Shown here piece after piece: positions 40,507 through 50,820 of a DNA stretch of 64,000 nucleotides. The stretch lies in NCBI RefSeq assembly GCF_003966565.1, contig NZ_AP018718.1, forward strand, positions 1,426,001 through 1,490,000, given 5' to 3'. The DNA comes from Sulfuricystis multivorans (GTDB lineage: Bacteria > Pseudomonadota > Gammaproteobacteria > Burkholderiales > Rhodocyclaceae). Position 1 is the stretch's first letter; the number at the start of each line of letters is the position of its first letter. The position numbers and the translations under genes were made by a program. The notes under the pieces are model-generated. The model was given only the letters and a program-made list of their open reading frames with translations, was not told the DNA's origin and did no database searches.

Positions 40507-41475
40507 TCACAGGGTCATCAGGACGGCGCCCCAGGTGAAACCGCCGCCAACGCCTTCCAGCAGTGCCGTCTCGCCAGCGCCGAGTTTGCCGCTGCGCACC
40601 GCTTCGTCGAGCGCCAGCGGAATCGAGGCGGCCGAGGTGTTGCCATGCCGATCGACGGTGACGACGATACGCTCCGGCGGCAGATGGAGCTTCTTCGCCG
40701 TGGCCTGCATGATACGGATGTTCGCCTGATGCGGGATCAGCCAATCGACGTCCGCCGCCGTCTTGCCGGCAGTGGCGAGCACTTCTTCCGCGACCTCGGC
40801 GAGCACCTTGACGGCGAATTTGAACACCGCCTGCCCGTCCATGCGCAAGAAGGGATCGCCGATCGGTTCGCCGCCGGAAAGATGACCGGCGACTTGCAGG
40901 ATTTTGCCGTAGCGGCCATCCGCGTGCAACGCGGTCGCCAGGATGCCGGGACGCTCGCTCGCTTCGATCACGACGGCGCCGGCACCATCACCGAACAGCA
41001 CGCAGGTGCCGCGATCCTTCCAGTCGAGGATGCGCGAGAAGGTTTCGGCGCCGACGACCAGCGCGCGCCGGTGCGACCCCGAACGGATGAACTTGTCGGC
41101 GACGGCGAGCGCATAGATGAAGCCGCCGCACACCGCCTGCAGATCGAAGGCCGGGGCGCCGTTGGTCATCCCCAGCTTGTCCTGCAGAATGGTCGCGGTG
41201 CTCGGGAAGACGTAGTCCGGCGTCGAGGTCGCGACGATGACGAGATCGATGTCGTTCGCTTGGCAGCTCGCCGCCTCCAGCGCGCGTTGCGAGGCGACGA
41301 GCGCCAGATCGCTGGCGGCCACGTCCGGGGACGCCAGATGGCGCACGCGGATGCCGGTGCGCTCGACGATCCAGGCGTCAGACGAATCGAGGCCGTGGGC
41401 ATGGATCAGCGACGTGTTATCGACGGGTGCGCCGGGTAGATAACCGCCGGTGCCGATGATACGGGAATGGACCAT
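40507..41475 (-). CDS. fabH: 3-oxoacyl-[acyl-carrier-protein] synthase III
   Basis: Starts fatty-acid synthesis by condensing acetyl-CoA with malonyl-ACP. 322 residues with the triad Cys in [12 protein letters not shown], His in [11 protein letters not shown] and Asn in [11 protein letters not shown]. Residues KLGAGETAL, near the C-terminus, are encoded by an exact copy of the dispersed 24-bp repeat. Confidence 0.98.
   Translation of the reverse strand: MVHSRIIGTGGYLPGAPVDNTSLIHAHGLDSSDAWIVERTGIRVRHLASPDVAASDLALVASQRALEAASCQANDIDLVIVATSTPDYVFPSTATILQDKLGMTNGAPAFDLQAVCGGFIYALAVADKFIRSGSHRRALVVGAETFSRILDWKDRGTCVLFGDGAGAVVIEASERPGILATALHADGRYGKILQVAGHLSGGEPIGDPFLRMDGQAVFKFAVKVLAEVAEEVLATAGKTAADVDWLIPHQANIRIMQATAKKLHLPPERIVVTVDRHGNTSAASIPLALDEAVRSGKLGAGETALLEGVGGGFTWGAVLMTL
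40563..40586 (+). repeat. Dispersed 24-bp repeat inside fabH
   Basis: Exact match over CCGTCTCGCCAGCGCCGA to copies at 11676 and 20903. Read antisense it encodes KLGAGETAL of FabH, in a region where other FabH proteins vary; protein length is unchanged. Confidence 0.7.
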
Positions 41476-41484
41476 CCTTCACTT

Positions 41485-42510
41485 TCAATCACAAAGTGTC
41501 GGCGCAATGGGCACCGACGCCATGCGCGCCGCGATCTTTTCGGGCAACTTCTGGCGCGCCGCCTCCGCCGCCTGTTGGAGGGCATGGCGGAAGGCAAAGC
41601 CGTCCGCCGAGCCGTGACTCTTGACCACCACCCCCTTCAGACCGAGCAGGCTGGCGCCATTGTAACGGCGCGGATCGACCCGTGTCTTGAACGCCTTGAG
41701 CACGGGCAGCGCCGCAAGACCCGCGAGCCGGGTGAGTGGATTGCGGGCGAACTCCTCGCGCAGGAAGGTGCTGATCATGCGCGCCAGCCCCTCCGAGGTC
41801 TTCAGCGCCACATTGCCGACGAAGCCGTCGCAGACGATCACGTCGGCCGCGCCCATGTAGATGCCATCGCCTTCGACGTTGCCGATGAAGTTGAGGCCGC
41901 TTTCCTTGAGTAGCTCGGCGGCACGCTTGACGGTCTCGTTGCCCTTGATGTCCTCCTCGCCGATGTTGAGCAGGCCGACCGTGGGTCGCTCCTTGTGTTC
42001 GAGCGCGGCGGCGAGCATCGCCCCCATGATGCCGAACTGGAGCAGATGTTCCGGTTCGCAATCGACGTTGGCGCCGAGATCGAGCACATAGCTGTGGCCG
42101 CGCAGCGTCGGCAGCGCAGTGGCGATCGCCGGCCGGTCGATGCCCGGCAGGGTCTTGAGCACGAAACGCGACACGGCCATCAGCGCGCCGGTGTTGCCGG
42201 CCGAGACGGCGCCATCGGCACGACCTTCCTTGACGAGGTCGGCCATCACACGCAGCGAGGAATCCTTCTTCACGCGCAACGCGGTGGCCACCGGGTCGTG
42301 CATGTCGACGACCTCGCTCGCATGCTGAATGGACCAGCGCCCGGCGAGCGCTTCCTCGGTATGTCTGAGCAAGGGTGTGAGAGCGCTTTCGCGGCCGACG
42401 AGGATCGCCGCGCAAGCGTGATCATGACGCAGGAATTCGAGCACGGCCGGGACGGTCACGGCAGGTCCATGATCGCCCCCCATGCAATCCACTGCCAAGG
42501 TGATCGTCAT
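41485..42510 (-). CDS. plsX: Phosphate acyltransferase PlsX
   Basis: Makes acyl-phosphate from acyl-ACP for phospholipid synthesis. 341 residues: N-terminal [39 protein letters not shown] and [16 protein letters not shown]. It lies between rpmF and fabH, the conserved order. Confidence 0.97.
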   Translation of the reverse strand: MTITLAVDCMGGDHGPAVTVPAVLEFLRHDHACAAILVGRESALTPLLRHTEEALAGRWSIQHASEVVDMHDPVATALRVKKDSSLRVMADLVKEGRADGAVSAGNTGALMAVSRFVLKTLPGIDRPAIATALPTLRGHSYVLDLGANVDCEPEHLLQFGIMGAMLAAALEHKERPTVGLLNIGEEDIKGNETVKRAAELLKESGLNFIGNVEGDGIYMGAADVIVCDGFVGNVALKTSEGLARMISTFLREEFARNPLTRLAGLAALPVLKAFKTRVDPRRYNGASLLGLKGVVVKSHGSADGFAFRHALQQAAEAARQKLPEKIAARMASVPIAPTLCD

Positions 42511-42575
42511 TCAGTCCCCCACTGAATGAAACGGCCGGACGCCCCAACGTCCGGCCGTCAGGCGATGCGCGCGAT

Positions 42576-42755
42576 TCACTCGCTGCGGGTTTTGATGACC
42601 TTCTTGCCGCGATAAACGCCCGAGGGTGAGATGTGATGGCGCAGATGCACCTCGCCGGTGGTCGGCTCGATCGCCAGCGGCGGTGCGGACAGGAAATCGT
42701 GCGAACGATGCATGCCGCGTTTGGACGGGGACTTCTTGTTCTGCTGAACAGCCAT
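42576..42755 (-). CDS. rpmF: 50S ribosomal protein L32
   Basis: 59 residues, [20 protein letters not shown] at the N-terminus and [20 protein letters not shown] at the end. No zinc-binding Cys pairs are present, so it is the zinc-independent form. GGAG lies shortly before the ATG. It follows the YceD gene by 18 bp, the usual pairing. Confidence 0.95.
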   Translation of the reverse strand: MAVQQNKKSPSKRGMHRSHDFLSAPPLAIEPTTGEVHLRHHISPSGVYRGKKVIKTRSE

Positions 42756-42773
42756 GATGACTCCTTTTTCGAC

Positions 42774-43304
42774 TCAATGTTGCTTCAAACCCGCCAGCAC
42801 CGCGAACGGCGACGGCGCCCTGTCTTCTTCCGGTGCAGCCCCGACGGCCAGGGGCGGCACGCAATCCGCATGACGCGGCACGATCGGCAACGCCAGCAGC
42901 ACTTCCTCTTCGACCAGGGCCAGGAGCGACAACGCCGGACTGGCCTCGATCGCATCCCAGGCGTCGCTTTCCAGATCCTCTTCCGGCCAGTCGGCGCCCG
43001 ACGGCACGAGCAGCAAGTGGCTGTCGATCGCACAGTCGACTTCGACGGCCGCCAGACAGCGCTGACACTGCAACTGCACCCGGCCCGTCACGGTCAGCCG
43101 CAACCCAGGCCGCGACTCACCCGCACAGTCGAGACGGCAGCCTTCCAGCACGCAGGCAAGCCAACCCTCCTGGCTCGTCACGACGTCTGCCAGCCGCGGC
43201 AACTGCGCCAAGGCAAGCCTTCCTGCGATCTGGCCGCCTTCCTCGGCAAAACGCAGGCTGTCGATGACCGCCGTGGCGAAATCGGGTTCTTCCTGACACG
43301 ACAT
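42774..43304 (-). CDS. YceD/DUF177 family protein
   Basis: 176 residues. The family is linked to rRNA (23S) accumulation and nearly always precedes rpmF, as here. The CxxC-containing strand [15 protein letters not shown] at mid-protein and acidic C-terminal half are typical. The start was placed at MSCQEEPDF; an ATG seven codons upstream is possible, and the RBS is weak in either case. Confidence 0.88.
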   Translation of the reverse strand: MSCQEEPDFATAVIDSLRFAEEGGQIAGRLALAQLPRLADVVTSQEGWLACVLEGCRLDCAGESRPGLRLTVTGRVQLQCQRCLAAVEVDCAIDSHLLLVPSGADWPEEDLESDAWDAIEASPALSLLALVEEEVLLALPIVPRHADCVPPLAVGAAPEEDRAPSPFAVLAGLKQH

Positions 43305-43385
43305 AAAGGGCGCGAATGCTATCATGCCCGCCCTTCCCAGTCAAAGGCCATCGGCCGAAAAAACCTGCAAAAACATTCCACAACC

Positions 43386-43970
43386 ATGAACTTCCCGCGC
43401 CTCGTCCTCGCCTCGACCTCGCCTTACCGTCGCGAACTGCTGGGCCGCCTGCACCTACCTTTCGAAACCTGCTCGCCTGAAACCGACGAAACTCCGCTAC
43501 CCGGCGAAGCGCCGGCGGCGACCGCACAGCGGCTTTCGCTCGCCAAGGCCCAGGCGGTCGTCGAGCGTTATCCGGATGCGCTGATCATCGGCTCGGATCA
43601 GGTCGCCTACTGCGGCGACCAGCGTTTCGGCAAGCCCGGCAGCCGAGACAACGCACGCCGCCAACTGCGCGAGCTCTCCGGCAAGACGGCGATTTTCCAT
43701 ACCGGCCTGTGCCTGCTCAACAGTGCGAGCGGCCGTCACCACTTGCGCGGAGTTGCCACCGAAGTGCGCTTTCGCGAGCTCTCGGATGCAGAAATCGAGC
43801 GTTACCTCGACAAGGAAGATGCCCTGAACTGTTCCGGCAGCGCGCGCGCCGAGGGCCTGGGCATCAGCCTGCTCGAATGGATGAAGAGCGACGATCCGAC
43901 GGCGCTCATCGGCTTACCGCTGATCGCACTTTGCGAGATGCTGCGCGCCGAGGGGCTCGAACTGCCTTAA
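43386..43970 (+). CDS. maf: Maf-like nucleoside triphosphate pyrophosphatase (YceF type)
   Basis: 194 residues; hydrolyses non-canonical or modified NTPs such as m7GTP. Motifs: [14 protein letters not shown] at the N-terminus, [12 protein letters not shown], and the catalytic-region IIGSDQVAY. It is divergent from yceD with 81 bp between them. The stop codon is immediately overlapped by the R2 inverted repeat. Confidence 0.92.
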   Translation: MNFPRLVLASTSPYRRELLGRLHLPFETCSPETDETPLPGEAPAATAQRLSLAKAQAVVERYPDALIIGSDQVAYCGDQRFGKPGSRDNARRQLRELSGKTAIFHTGLCLLNSASGRHHLRGVATEVRFRELSDAEIERYLDKEDALNCSGSARAEGLGISLLEWMKSDDPTALIGLPLIALCEMLRAEGLELP

Positions 43971-44415
43971 ACCCAGATTGTCCATTAGACCGGGCTGATT
44001 TGCATGAGCATTTGATATGATCCTAAAAATCCCAGTTGATCGCTCCTCAAGGCAAAAATGTCTTCGGAAATCAGCAGTTATCTCGCTTTCGCTGCTCACC
44101 AAAAAGGTGAGCCCGCTACGCACCCCCTGGCGCACCCCGGCGGGCGCCTGGCTTTGTTGCTCCTCCTTGCAGGCATGAGCCTGCTGCGTCGTCGCGTCGC
44201 GCCATGCACCCGCCGGGACGCACCATCGGGCGCGTCCAACTGAGGTTTTTAGGATGATTATTTTATTGCCCTACGCGGCGGTTTTCATGCTGCGGGCGGC
44301 ATCTTTGCGCCCCCGCTCCTCGCCAATAGGCCCCGCTATTGGCTCGTCGCGGTAACGCAAACCTGCTCGCCCTCGCTTTTGATACCCGCTCGCGTTCCAA
44401 TGGACAATCTGGGTT
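43969..44415. repeat. Inverted-repeat element, copy 2 (family R2), containing R1
   Basis: Left end AAACCCAGATTGTCCATT (overlapping the maf stop), right end AATGGACAATCTGGGTT inverted (44399-44415). A 232-bp R1 element sits inside it. The right end supplies the ATG and first codons of the next gene. The ends match those at 6313 and 6672. Confidence 0.8.
44022..44253. mobile_element. 232-bp MITE-like element, copy 2 (family R1)
   Basis: Inverted ends CCTAAAAATCCCAGTTGA and, from the right, CCTAAAAACCTCAGTTGG. Direct repeats ATGAT flank it at 44017-44021 and 44254-44258. Same length as the copy at 6078-6309 and about 85-90% alike by eye. Its insertion point is within the R2 element, so it arrived after R2 here. 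Confidence 0.88.
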
Positions 44416-45131
44416 ACGGCACGCTCTATCTGCTGCCCACCCGCCTGGGCGAAGTGCCCTGGCCGGCCGTGCTGCCCGCTGGCACCCGCGAGATCGCGTG
44501 CCGGCTGTGTCATTTCGTCGTCGAAAACGCCAAGAGCGCGCGCGCCGCATTGAAATGGCTCGACCATCCCGGCCCGCTGCACAAACTCGCCATCGAGGAA
44601 TTGCCCGCATCCCCTGCGCCGGCCGATCTCGATCGCCTGCTGGCCCCGCTGCTGGCCGGCCAGGACATGGGGGTGATGTCGGAGGCCGGCTGTCCCGGCG
44701 TGGCCGATCCCGGCGCCCTGCTCGTCCGGCGCGCCCACGAACTGGGCATCCCCGTGCGGCCGCTCGTCGGTCCCTCGTCGCTGCTGCTGGCGCTGATGGC
44801 CTCGGGACTCGAAGGCCAGCGCTTCGCCTTTCACGGCTATCTGCCACGACGCGAGCCCGAGCGCTCGCAGCACATCGCCGAGCTGGAACGGGAATCGCGG
44901 CAAAAACGGCAGACACAGCTCTTCATCGAGACGCCCTACCGCAACGCGGCCCTGCTCGAAGCGCTGATCACCACCTGCCGGGCGGACACATTGCTGTGCC
45001 TGGCTTGCGATCTGACGCTGCCGACCGAACAGATCGTGACGCGCCGCATCATCGAGTGGCGGTGCCGGCCTGACAGCGCCGACTCTTACGCCAAGCGGCC
45101 GACGGTGTTTCTGCTGCTCAGCGCAGCGTGA
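44400..45131 (+). CDS. SAM-dependent methyltransferase, tetrapyrrole-methylase/RsmI-like
   Basis: 243 residues. Motifs: GTLYLLPTRLG at the N-terminus, GQDMGVMSEAGCPGVADPG for SAM binding, VRPLVGPSSLLLALMASG, and QLFIETPYRNAALLEAL. It belongs with the short RsmI relatives; the substrate (16S rRNA C1402 ribose or another) is not certain. The ATG at 44400 lies in the right end of the R2 repeat, which adds MDNLGY before the usual start region. The 3' end overlaps sppA (convergent) by 14 bp. An imperfect 24-bp dispersed repeat encodes RPDSADSYA near the end. Confidence 0.88.
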   Translation: MDNLGYGTLYLLPTRLGEVPWPAVLPAGTREIACRLCHFVVENAKSARAALKWLDHPGPLHKLAIEELPASPAPADLDRLLAPLLAGQDMGVMSEAGCPGVADPGALLVRRAHELGIPVRPLVGPSSLLLALMASGLEGQRFAFHGYLPRREPERSQHIAELERESRQKRQTQLFIETPYRNAALLEALITTCRADTLLCLACDLTLPTEQIVTRRIIEWRCRPDSADSYAKRPTVFLLLSAA

Positions 45132-46068
45132 AACGCGCCAGCGCAGCACCGAACGCCGCCGCGGCATCCGCTCCGAAACGGCGCGCGAATTTCTCGGCGA
45201 AATTCGGCTCGACCGTGTAGTCGCGGATGTCCTCGGCCTTGAGCACGTCGCGGGCGACCGATTCGACCGTGCCGAAACCGTCGGCCAGCCCCAGCTCGAC
45301 GCTCTCGGCGCCCGTCCACATCAGCCCGGAAAACATCTCGGGCGTCTCCTTGAGCCGATCGCCGCGGCCCTTCTTCACCTCGGCGATGAACTGCCGGTGG
45401 ATTTCGTCGAGCATCTTTTGCGCATGCGCCTTGTGAAGCTCATTCTGCGGCGAGAAAGGATCGAGGAAGCCTTTGTTCTCGCCGGCGGTCATCAGCCGCC
45501 GCTCGATGCCGAGCTTCTCCATCGCGCCGGTGAAGCCGAAGCCGTCCATCAACACGCCGATCGAGCCGACGATGCTCGCCTTGTCGACGAAGATCTTGTC
45601 GGCGGCCGCGGCGACGTAATAACCGCCCGAGGCACAGACATCCTCGACGACGGCATAAAGCGGCTTATCGGGGTGCTTGCTGCGCAGACGGCGAATCTCG
45701 TCGGCGATGATGCCGGCCTGCACCGGGCTGCCGCCTGGGCTGTTGATGCGCAGCACCACGCCCACCGCACCACGATCGTCGAAAGCCGCCTGCAAAGCGC
45801 TCAAGACGTCGTCGGCATTCACATCCCCTTTGGCCTGGATCACGCCCTGCAGGTCGATCAATGCGGTATGGCGCGCCGCCTTCTCTGGGCTGATGGCACT
45901 CCAGTCGATCACCACGGCGAGCAGGATGCCCAAATAGGCAAAGCCGAGCAGCTTGAAGAAAATTCCCCAGCGCCGCGCGCGCCGCTGTTCGGCCACGGCG
46001 GCCAGCGCCACTTTTTCGAGCACCTTGCGTTCCCAGTTCCCGTCTTCCGCCACGTCACCCTCGTTCAT
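45118..46068 (-). CDS. sppA: Signal peptide peptidase SppA-like, S49 family
   Basis: 316 residues, the short single-domain form. One membrane anchor at about residues 35-54 (GIFFKLLGFAYLGILLAVVI), then the protease domain: LRINSPGGSPVQAG, catalytic Ser in EDVCASGGYYVAAAADKI, and SIVGSIGVLMDGFGF. It degrades cleaved signal peptides in the membrane. Start MNEGDVAED overlaps the HAD gene stop (ATGA). Confidence 0.93.
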   Translation of the reverse strand: MNEGDVAEDGNWERKVLEKVALAAVAEQRRARRWGIFFKLLGFAYLGILLAVVIDWSAISPEKAARHTALIDLQGVIQAKGDVNADDVLSALQAAFDDRGAVGVVLRINSPGGSPVQAGIIADEIRRLRSKHPDKPLYAVVEDVCASGGYYVAAAADKIFVDKASIVGSIGVLMDGFGFTGAMEKLGIERRLMTAGENKGFLDPFSPQNELHKAHAQKMLDEIHRQFIAEVKKGRGDRLKETPEMFSGLMWTGAESVELGLADGFGTVESVARDVLKAEDIRDYTVEPNFAEKFARRFGADAAAAFGAALARFTLR

Positions 46069-46724
46069 CTTGCATCCGCCAGCCACTTCGCCAGCGCAGC
46101 GATCGAATCGGCACAGTATAACGGCCCGGCGTCCTCCAAGTCTGCGCGCGCATGTGCGCCATAAGTCACCGCGACGGCGGCGGTGCCGGCATTGGCGGCC
46201 ATCATCAGGTCGTGCGTCGTGTCGCCGATCATCAGCGTCTGCGCTGGCTCGACGGCAAACTCTTCCATCAGCTCCAAGAGCATCTGCGGATGGGGTTTCG
46301 AATGACACTCATCGGCACAGCGCGTGGCATGGAAAAAGCCGTCGAGGCCGGTCTGGGCGAGCGCACGGTCGAGGCCGAGGCGAGATTTTCCGGTCGCCAC
46401 TGCGAGTCGATAGCCCCGCTCGGCAAGGTCTTGAACGAAATCGGCCGCGCCGGGAAACAGCGTGAGCTCGTGATCGCGCGACAGGTAATGGTGACGGTAG
46501 CGCGCCACCAGCTCGGGATAGTGCGCTTCGGGCAGATCGGGCAGGGCATGGCGCAAGGCTTCGTTGAGCCCCAGACCGATGATGTGGCGCGCGCGCTCGA
46601 TAGGCGGCGGCGCCAGGCCCAGATCGCGCGCCGCAGCCTGCACGCTGGCGACGATCAGCGCCGCCGAATCCATCAGCGTGCCATCCCAATCAAAGACGAT
46701 CAACTCGAAGCGTTGCTGCATCAT
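46065..46724 (-). CDS. HAD-family hydrolase, phosphoglycolate-phosphatase-like
   Basis: 219 residues with all HAD motifs: I FDWDGTLMDSAAL, II VATGKSR, III SKPHPQM (Lys), IV MIGDTTHDL. The cap domain is of the Gph type. Substrate unknown; phosphoglycolate is a likely guess. Start MMQQRFELIVFDW gives 35 bp overlap with the end of rluC. Confidence 0.88.
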   Translation of the reverse strand: MMQQRFELIVFDWDGTLMDSAALIVASVQAAARDLGLAPPPIERARHIIGLGLNEALRHALPDLPEAHYPELVARYRHHYLSRDHELTLFPGAADFVQDLAERGYRLAVATGKSRLGLDRALAQTGLDGFFHATRCADECHSKPHPQMLLELMEEFAVEPAQTLMIGDTTHDLMMAANAGTAAVAVTYGAHARADLEDAGPLYCADSIAALAKWLADAR

Positions 46725-47658
46725 CGCCGCCAATCCGTTTCATGAAGTTTTCCAGTTCCGCTGGCAAGGGCGAGGCCAGCGCCAGCATCTCGCCGCTTTG
46801 CGGGTGAGGCAACCGCAAGCTGGCCGCATGCAGGAACATGCGTTTCAAGCCATGCTTTTGCAAGGTCTTGTTGAGCGCGAAATCGCCATATTTTTCATCG
46901 CCCGCGATCGGAAAGCCCAGATGCGCGAGATGGACGCGGATCTGATGAGTGCGACCACTCTTCAGCTCCACCTCGAGCAGGCTGAATTCACCCAGGGGTG
47001 TTTGCCATTGCTGGAGCAGACGCACGATCGAATGTGCCGGCTTGCCTGCCTCATCCACGCGCACGCGCCGCTCGCCTTCCCCCGTCAGATACTTGTGCAA
47101 TGGCAGCCTGACGTTGCGCAGTTTGTCGCGCCAATGACCTTTCACGAGCGCCAGATAGCGCTTCTCGATCCCCCCTTCCCGGAACAGGTCATGCAGTCTC
47201 ATAAGCGCCTTGCGCTTCTTGCCGATTACCAAGAGACCCGAGGTTTCACGGTCGAGGCGATGCGCGAGCTCGAGAAACCTCGCTTGCGGCCGCGCGCGGC
47301 GCAGCTGCTCGATGACGCCGAAATCGACGCCGCTGCCGCCATGCACGGCGACTCCCGCCGGCTTGTCGATGACGAGCAGCGCGTCATCCTCGTAGACGAC
47401 CACGAACTCCCGGCCCGGAGTGGGTCGATCGCTGCGGGGTTCCGGGACGCGCAGCGGCGGCACGCGGATCACGTCGCCCGGCACCAGACGTCGTTCGGCG
47501 CCAACCCGCCCCTTATTCACCCGCACCTCGCCGCTCCTGAGAATGCGATAGATGTGGCTCTTGGGCACTCCCTTGAAGGTCTTGAGCAGAAAATTGTCGA
47601 TGCGCTGCCCGGCGGCATCCTCATCGACTTGAAGGAATGTGACGGATTCTTTACCCAA
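46690..47658 (-). CDS. rluC: 23S rRNA pseudouridine synthase RluC-like
   Basis: 322 residues: N-terminal S4 domain (GQRIDNFLLKTFKGVPKSHI) and RluA-type catalytic domain with the Asp in LAHRLDRETSGLLVIGK, then KSGRTHQIRVHLAHLG. Start MGKESVTFLQVDEDAAG. It diverges from rne; the two share the upstream region with the rne promoter. Confidence 0.93.
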   Translation of the reverse strand: MGKESVTFLQVDEDAAGQRIDNFLLKTFKGVPKSHIYRILRSGEVRVNKGRVGAERRLVPGDVIRVPPLRVPEPRSDRPTPGREFVVVYEDDALLVIDKPAGVAVHGGSGVDFGVIEQLRRARPQARFLELAHRLDRETSGLLVIGKKRKALMRLHDLFREGGIEKRYLALVKGHWRDKLRNVRLPLHKYLTGEGERRVRVDEAGKPAHSIVRLLQQWQTPLGEFSLLEVELKSGRTHQIRVHLAHLGFPIAGDEKYGDFALNKTLQKHGLKRMFLHAASLRLPHPQSGEMLALASPLPAELENFMKRIGGDDAATLRVDRL

Positions 47659-47679
47659 CTCGTTCTTTCACAATATAAT
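47651..47679 (+). promoter_or_regulatory. Promoter of rne
   Basis: A perfect -10 TATAAT (47674-47679) and a weak -35 TTACCC (47651-47656) separated by 17 bp, pointing toward rne. It overlaps the first codons of rluC on the other strand. It predicts transcription from about 47686. Confidence 0.65.
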
Positions 47680-47685
47680 GCGCGT

Positions 47686-48120
47686 GCTTAGCCATCCGCG
47701 GATGACGTGCCCGGCGACACGAAGCGGTTCCGGGGCGCCTTTCGCCGATGTTGCCGGCAGCCAGGCCGCCCGCCATTCTACGGGGCCCGCCTGCCGTCAT
47801 GGGGTATGACGCCTCCGCCTTCCAGGCCGCACGACGCACGTTACCGTCCGGCTGGCGCCGGAATCCCGTTCTGCCTTGCTGGCCCAGGTGAAGTCGCTCA
47901 CCGCAAGTTGCGACCCGTAACGATATCTTTCGCGTACAGACAGGCTTCGATATGCGCGGCCGGCTTTCACCGGCCAGCCGCGCGATCCGACAAACCCACG
48001 ACCCATTTGCCCATCCCACACCCCTCGATCCCGATGGTGTCGAACCCGCAAATCCGTTAGAAAACGCCACCTTCGTGGCGCGATTTGTCGTGCCTGCCTG
48101 CGCGCCGAGCAGGAGCACAG
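47686..48120 (+). promoter_or_regulatory. Long 5' leader of rne
   Basis: About 435 bases between the promoter and the rne ATG without a convincing gene. It is GC-rich and can fold extensively. In gammaproteobacteria the rne leader lets RNase E regulate its own mRNA; a similar role is likely here but the known hairpins were not matched. Nothing else was seen in the stretch. Confidence 0.5.
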
Positions 48121-50787
48121 ATGAAACGCATGTTGTTCAATGCGACGCAGGCCGAGGAACTCCGCGTCGCGATCGTCGATGGTCAGAAGCTGATCGACCT
48201 CGACATCGAATCGGCCACCAAGGAGCAAAGAAAGAGCAACATCTACAAGGCGGTGATCACCCGCATCGAGCCCAGCCTCGAAGCCGCCTTCGTCGATTAC
48301 GGCGCCGAACGCCACGGCTTTCTGCCGTTCAAGGAGGTCGCCAGAAGCTACTATCAGTCCGGCCTCGAACCCGGTCGCGCGCGCATCCAGGATGCCCTCA
48401 AGGTCGGCCAGGAACTGATCGTCCAGGTCGAAAAGGACGAGCGCGGCAACAAGGGCGCCGCGCTGACCACCTACATTTCGCTCGCCGGCCGCTATCTGGT
48501 GCTGATGCCGAACAACCCGCGCGGCGGCGGCGTCTCGCGCCGCATCGAGGGTGAGGAACGTCAAGAACTGCGCGAGGTGATGGATCAGCTCGAAGTGCCG
48601 CCCGGCATGAGCCTGATCGCCCGCACCGCCGGCATCGGCCGCAGCGTCGAGGAGCTGCAATGGGACCTCAACTACCTGTTGCAGCTGTGGCGCGCGATCG
48701 AGGGCGCGGCCCAGGCGCAGTCCGGCGCCTTTTTGATCTATCAGGAATCGAGCCTGGTGATCCGTGCGATTCGCGATTATTTCCAGCCGGACATCGGCGA
48801 GATCCTGATCGACACCGACGACATCTTCGAACAGGCCCAGCAGTTCATGGCCCACGTGATGCCGGCCAACGTCAATCGGGTCAAACGCTATCGCGACGAC
48901 GTGCCGCTGTTTTCGCGCTTCCAGATCGAGCACCAGATCGAAACTGCCTACTCGCGGCAGGTCACCCTCCCTTCCGGCGGCGCGGTGGTGATCGACCACA
49001 CCGAGGCGCTGGTGGCGATCGATGTCAACTCCGGGCGTGCCACCAAGGGCGCCGACATCGAGGAAACCGCGCTCAAGACCAACCTCGAAGCGGCGGACGA
49101 AATTGCCCGTCAATTGCGTTTGCGCGACCTGGGGGGGCTCATCGTCATCGACTTCATCGACATGGAATCACCCAAAAGCCAGCGCGAAGTCGAAAATCGC
49201 CTGCGCGAAGCGCTGCATTACGACCGCGCCCGGGTGCAGATCGGCAAGATCTCGCGCTTTGGCCTGCTGGAACTTTCCCGCCAGCGGCTGCGTCCGGCGC
49301 TGGCCGAGACCAGCTACATCACCTGCCCGCGCTGCACCGGCACCGGCCATATCCGCTCGACCGAATCGGCCGCGCTGCACATCCTGCGCATCCTCGAAGA
49401 GGAAGCGATGAAGGAAAACACCGGCGCACTGCACGTGCAGGTGCCGGTCGATGTCGCCACCTACCTGTTGAACGAGAAGCGTCCGGACATCGCCCGCATC
49501 GAGCTGCGGCATCACGTCAACCTGATCATCATCCCGAATCGCTACATCGAGACGCCGCACTACGAGATCGTCCGTCTGCGCCACGACCAGCTCAACCTGG
49601 AAGGCATCAGCCAGCCGAGCTATGAAATGGCTCTGAAGCCGGCGGAAGAAGCTGCGACGCAAGCCGCCCAGACAGAAGCCAAAGCGCCGCGCCCCGAAGC
49701 GGCAGTGAAGGGCATCACCCCCGAACAGCCGGCCCCGACCGTCGCGCCGAAATCCACCGAGCCGGCAACGCCGAAGCCTGGGTTCTTTGCCCGCATCCTG
49801 TCTTGGCTTACCGGCGGCAAGAAGGAAGAGCCTGCCGTCGAGGAGGCACCGAAGAAATCCGCGGCCGCCGGCCGACGCGAACGCAGCGAGGGCGTCGAAC
49901 GTGGCGGCCGCACGCGCCGCGAAGGACGTGAGAGCCGCGAGCGCAACGAGAAGGGTGATCGCCGCGAAGCGCGGGAAGGCCGTCAAAACCGTGCCGAGCA
50001 AGGCGAGCGCAAGGAACGTCCCGGGGGCGCGAAGGAAGCGCGCGAAGCGCGTCCGAATCGTCAGAAAGCCGTGGCAGCCGAACAGCAGGAGGCACCGCCT
50101 GCCGCCCTTGCCGTCGCCCCCAATGAAGGCAGCGCAGCCGAGGGTACAGGTGGCCGGCGTCGCGGCCGGCGCGGCGGACGCAATCGCGGCGAACGCCAGC
50201 TCGAGGAAGTCGCCGCCGCCGTCGCGGCAGTCTCTGCGCCGCCAGAAGAGGCCGCCCCCATCCCCGACACCGCCCCGCTGATGGCGGCCACTGGGCCGAC
50301 CGCAGCCCCGGAATTGCTGACGGAGACCCACGCTGCTGGCAGCGCCGCGCCGGTCGCCGCGAGCGCGCCCGGGGGGGGTGCCGTCCCGCCAGCGCCGACT
50401 TCTGGAGGCAAGGCGCCCGGCGGGACGTCCTCCATTCCGCCAGCGCCGACTTCGACTCCTGCCGAACCGACTACCGACGCACCCTTGGCTGTGACGGAGC
50501 CAGTCGCGCTTCCTCCGGCGGAATCTCAGCCACCGCTTGCTGCGCCACTGGGCGTGGCGCCTGCTCCGGAAACGCACACCCAGGCGGATGTGTCTGCAGC
50601 AGCGCCGATCACCGTCGATCTCGCGGCCGAACTGGCGAAAGCCGGTCTGCAGCTGGTCGAAACGACGAAGCGCCCCACTGCTGCGCCGGTCGAGCCGCCC
50701 GTGCAACCGCTTGGCCGCAAGCCCAAACCGGCGCCGTTGCTCAGCGACGAACCGCTGGTGATGGTGGAAACCCGGAAACCGGAATAG
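48121..50787 (+). CDS. rne: Ribonuclease E
   Basis: 888 residues. Catalytic half: [20 protein letters not shown], an S1 domain (about 35-120), the DNase I-like segment [17 protein letters not shown] with catalytic Asp, LIVIDFIDM, and the Zn-link [11 protein letters not shown] that holds the tetramer. The C-terminal half (about 515-888) is low-complexity: an Arg/Glu-rich RNA-binding stretch ([13 protein letters not shown]..., [19 protein letters not shown] type) and Ala/Pro repeats as degradosome scaffold. Two copies of the dispersed repeat lie in that tail. It has its own promoter and a terminator after it. Confidence 0.96.
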   Translation: MKRMLFNATQAEELRVAIVDGQKLIDLDIESATKEQRKSNIYKAVITRIEPSLEAAFVDYGAERHGFLPFKEVARSYYQSGLEPGRARIQDALKVGQELIVQVEKDERGNKGAALTTYISLAGRYLVLMPNNPRGGGVSRRIEGEERQELREVMDQLEVPPGMSLIARTAGIGRSVEELQWDLNYLLQLWRAIEGAAQAQSGAFLIYQESSLVIRAIRDYFQPDIGEILIDTDDIFEQAQQFMAHVMPANVNRVKRYRDDVPLFSRFQIEHQIETAYSRQVTLPSGGAVVIDHTEALVAIDVNSGRATKGADIEETALKTNLEAADEIARQLRLRDLGGLIVIDFIDMESPKSQREVENRLREALHYDRARVQIGKISRFGLLELSRQRLRPALAETSYITCPRCTGTGHIRSTESAALHILRILEEEAMKENTGALHVQVPVDVATYLLNEKRPDIARIELRHHVNLIIIPNRYIETPHYEIVRLRHDQLNLEGISQPSYEMALKPAEEAATQAAQTEAKAPRPEAAVKGITPEQPAPTVAPKSTEPATPKPGFFARILSWLTGGKKEEPAVEEAPKKSAAAGRRERSEGVERGGRTRREGRESRERNEKGDRREAREGRQNRAEQGERKERPGGAKEAREARPNRQKAVAAEQQEAPPAALAVAPNEGSAAEGTGGRRRGRRGGRNRGERQLEEVAAAVAAVSAPPEEAAPIPDTAPLMAATGPTAAPELLTETHAAGSAAPVAASAPGGGAVPPAPTSGGKAPGGTSSIPPAPTSTPAEPTTDAPLAVTEPVALPPAESQPPLAAPLGVAPAPETHTQADVSAAAPITVDLAAELAKAGLQLVETTKRPTAAPVEPPVQPLGRKPKPAPLLSDEPLVMVETRKPE
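50379..50455 (+). repeat. Two copies of the dispersed 24-bp repeat within rne
   Basis: CCGTCCCGCCAGCGCCGACT at about 50381 and CATTCCGCCAGCGCCGACTT at about 50433 encode PPAPTS twice in the disordered tail of RNase E, with GGCGCCCGGCGGGACGTCC in between, a stretch similar to one at 62909-62926. Confidence 0.6.
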
Positions 50788-50792
50788 CCGTG

Positions 50793-50820
50793 GAAACGTC
50801 CGCGCGAAGCGGGCGTTTTC
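50793..50820. terminator. Hairpin terminator after rne
   Basis: GAAACGTCCGC and GCGGGCGTTTTC pair around GCGAA, ending in a short T-run. It lies 5 bp past the rne stop and reaches the stop of the convergent phosphatase gene. Confidence 0.65.

Noticed and set aside
42576-42755. Possible frameshift in rpmF
   Set aside because: A first reading suggested an extra base; recounting gave an intact 59-codon L32 gene.
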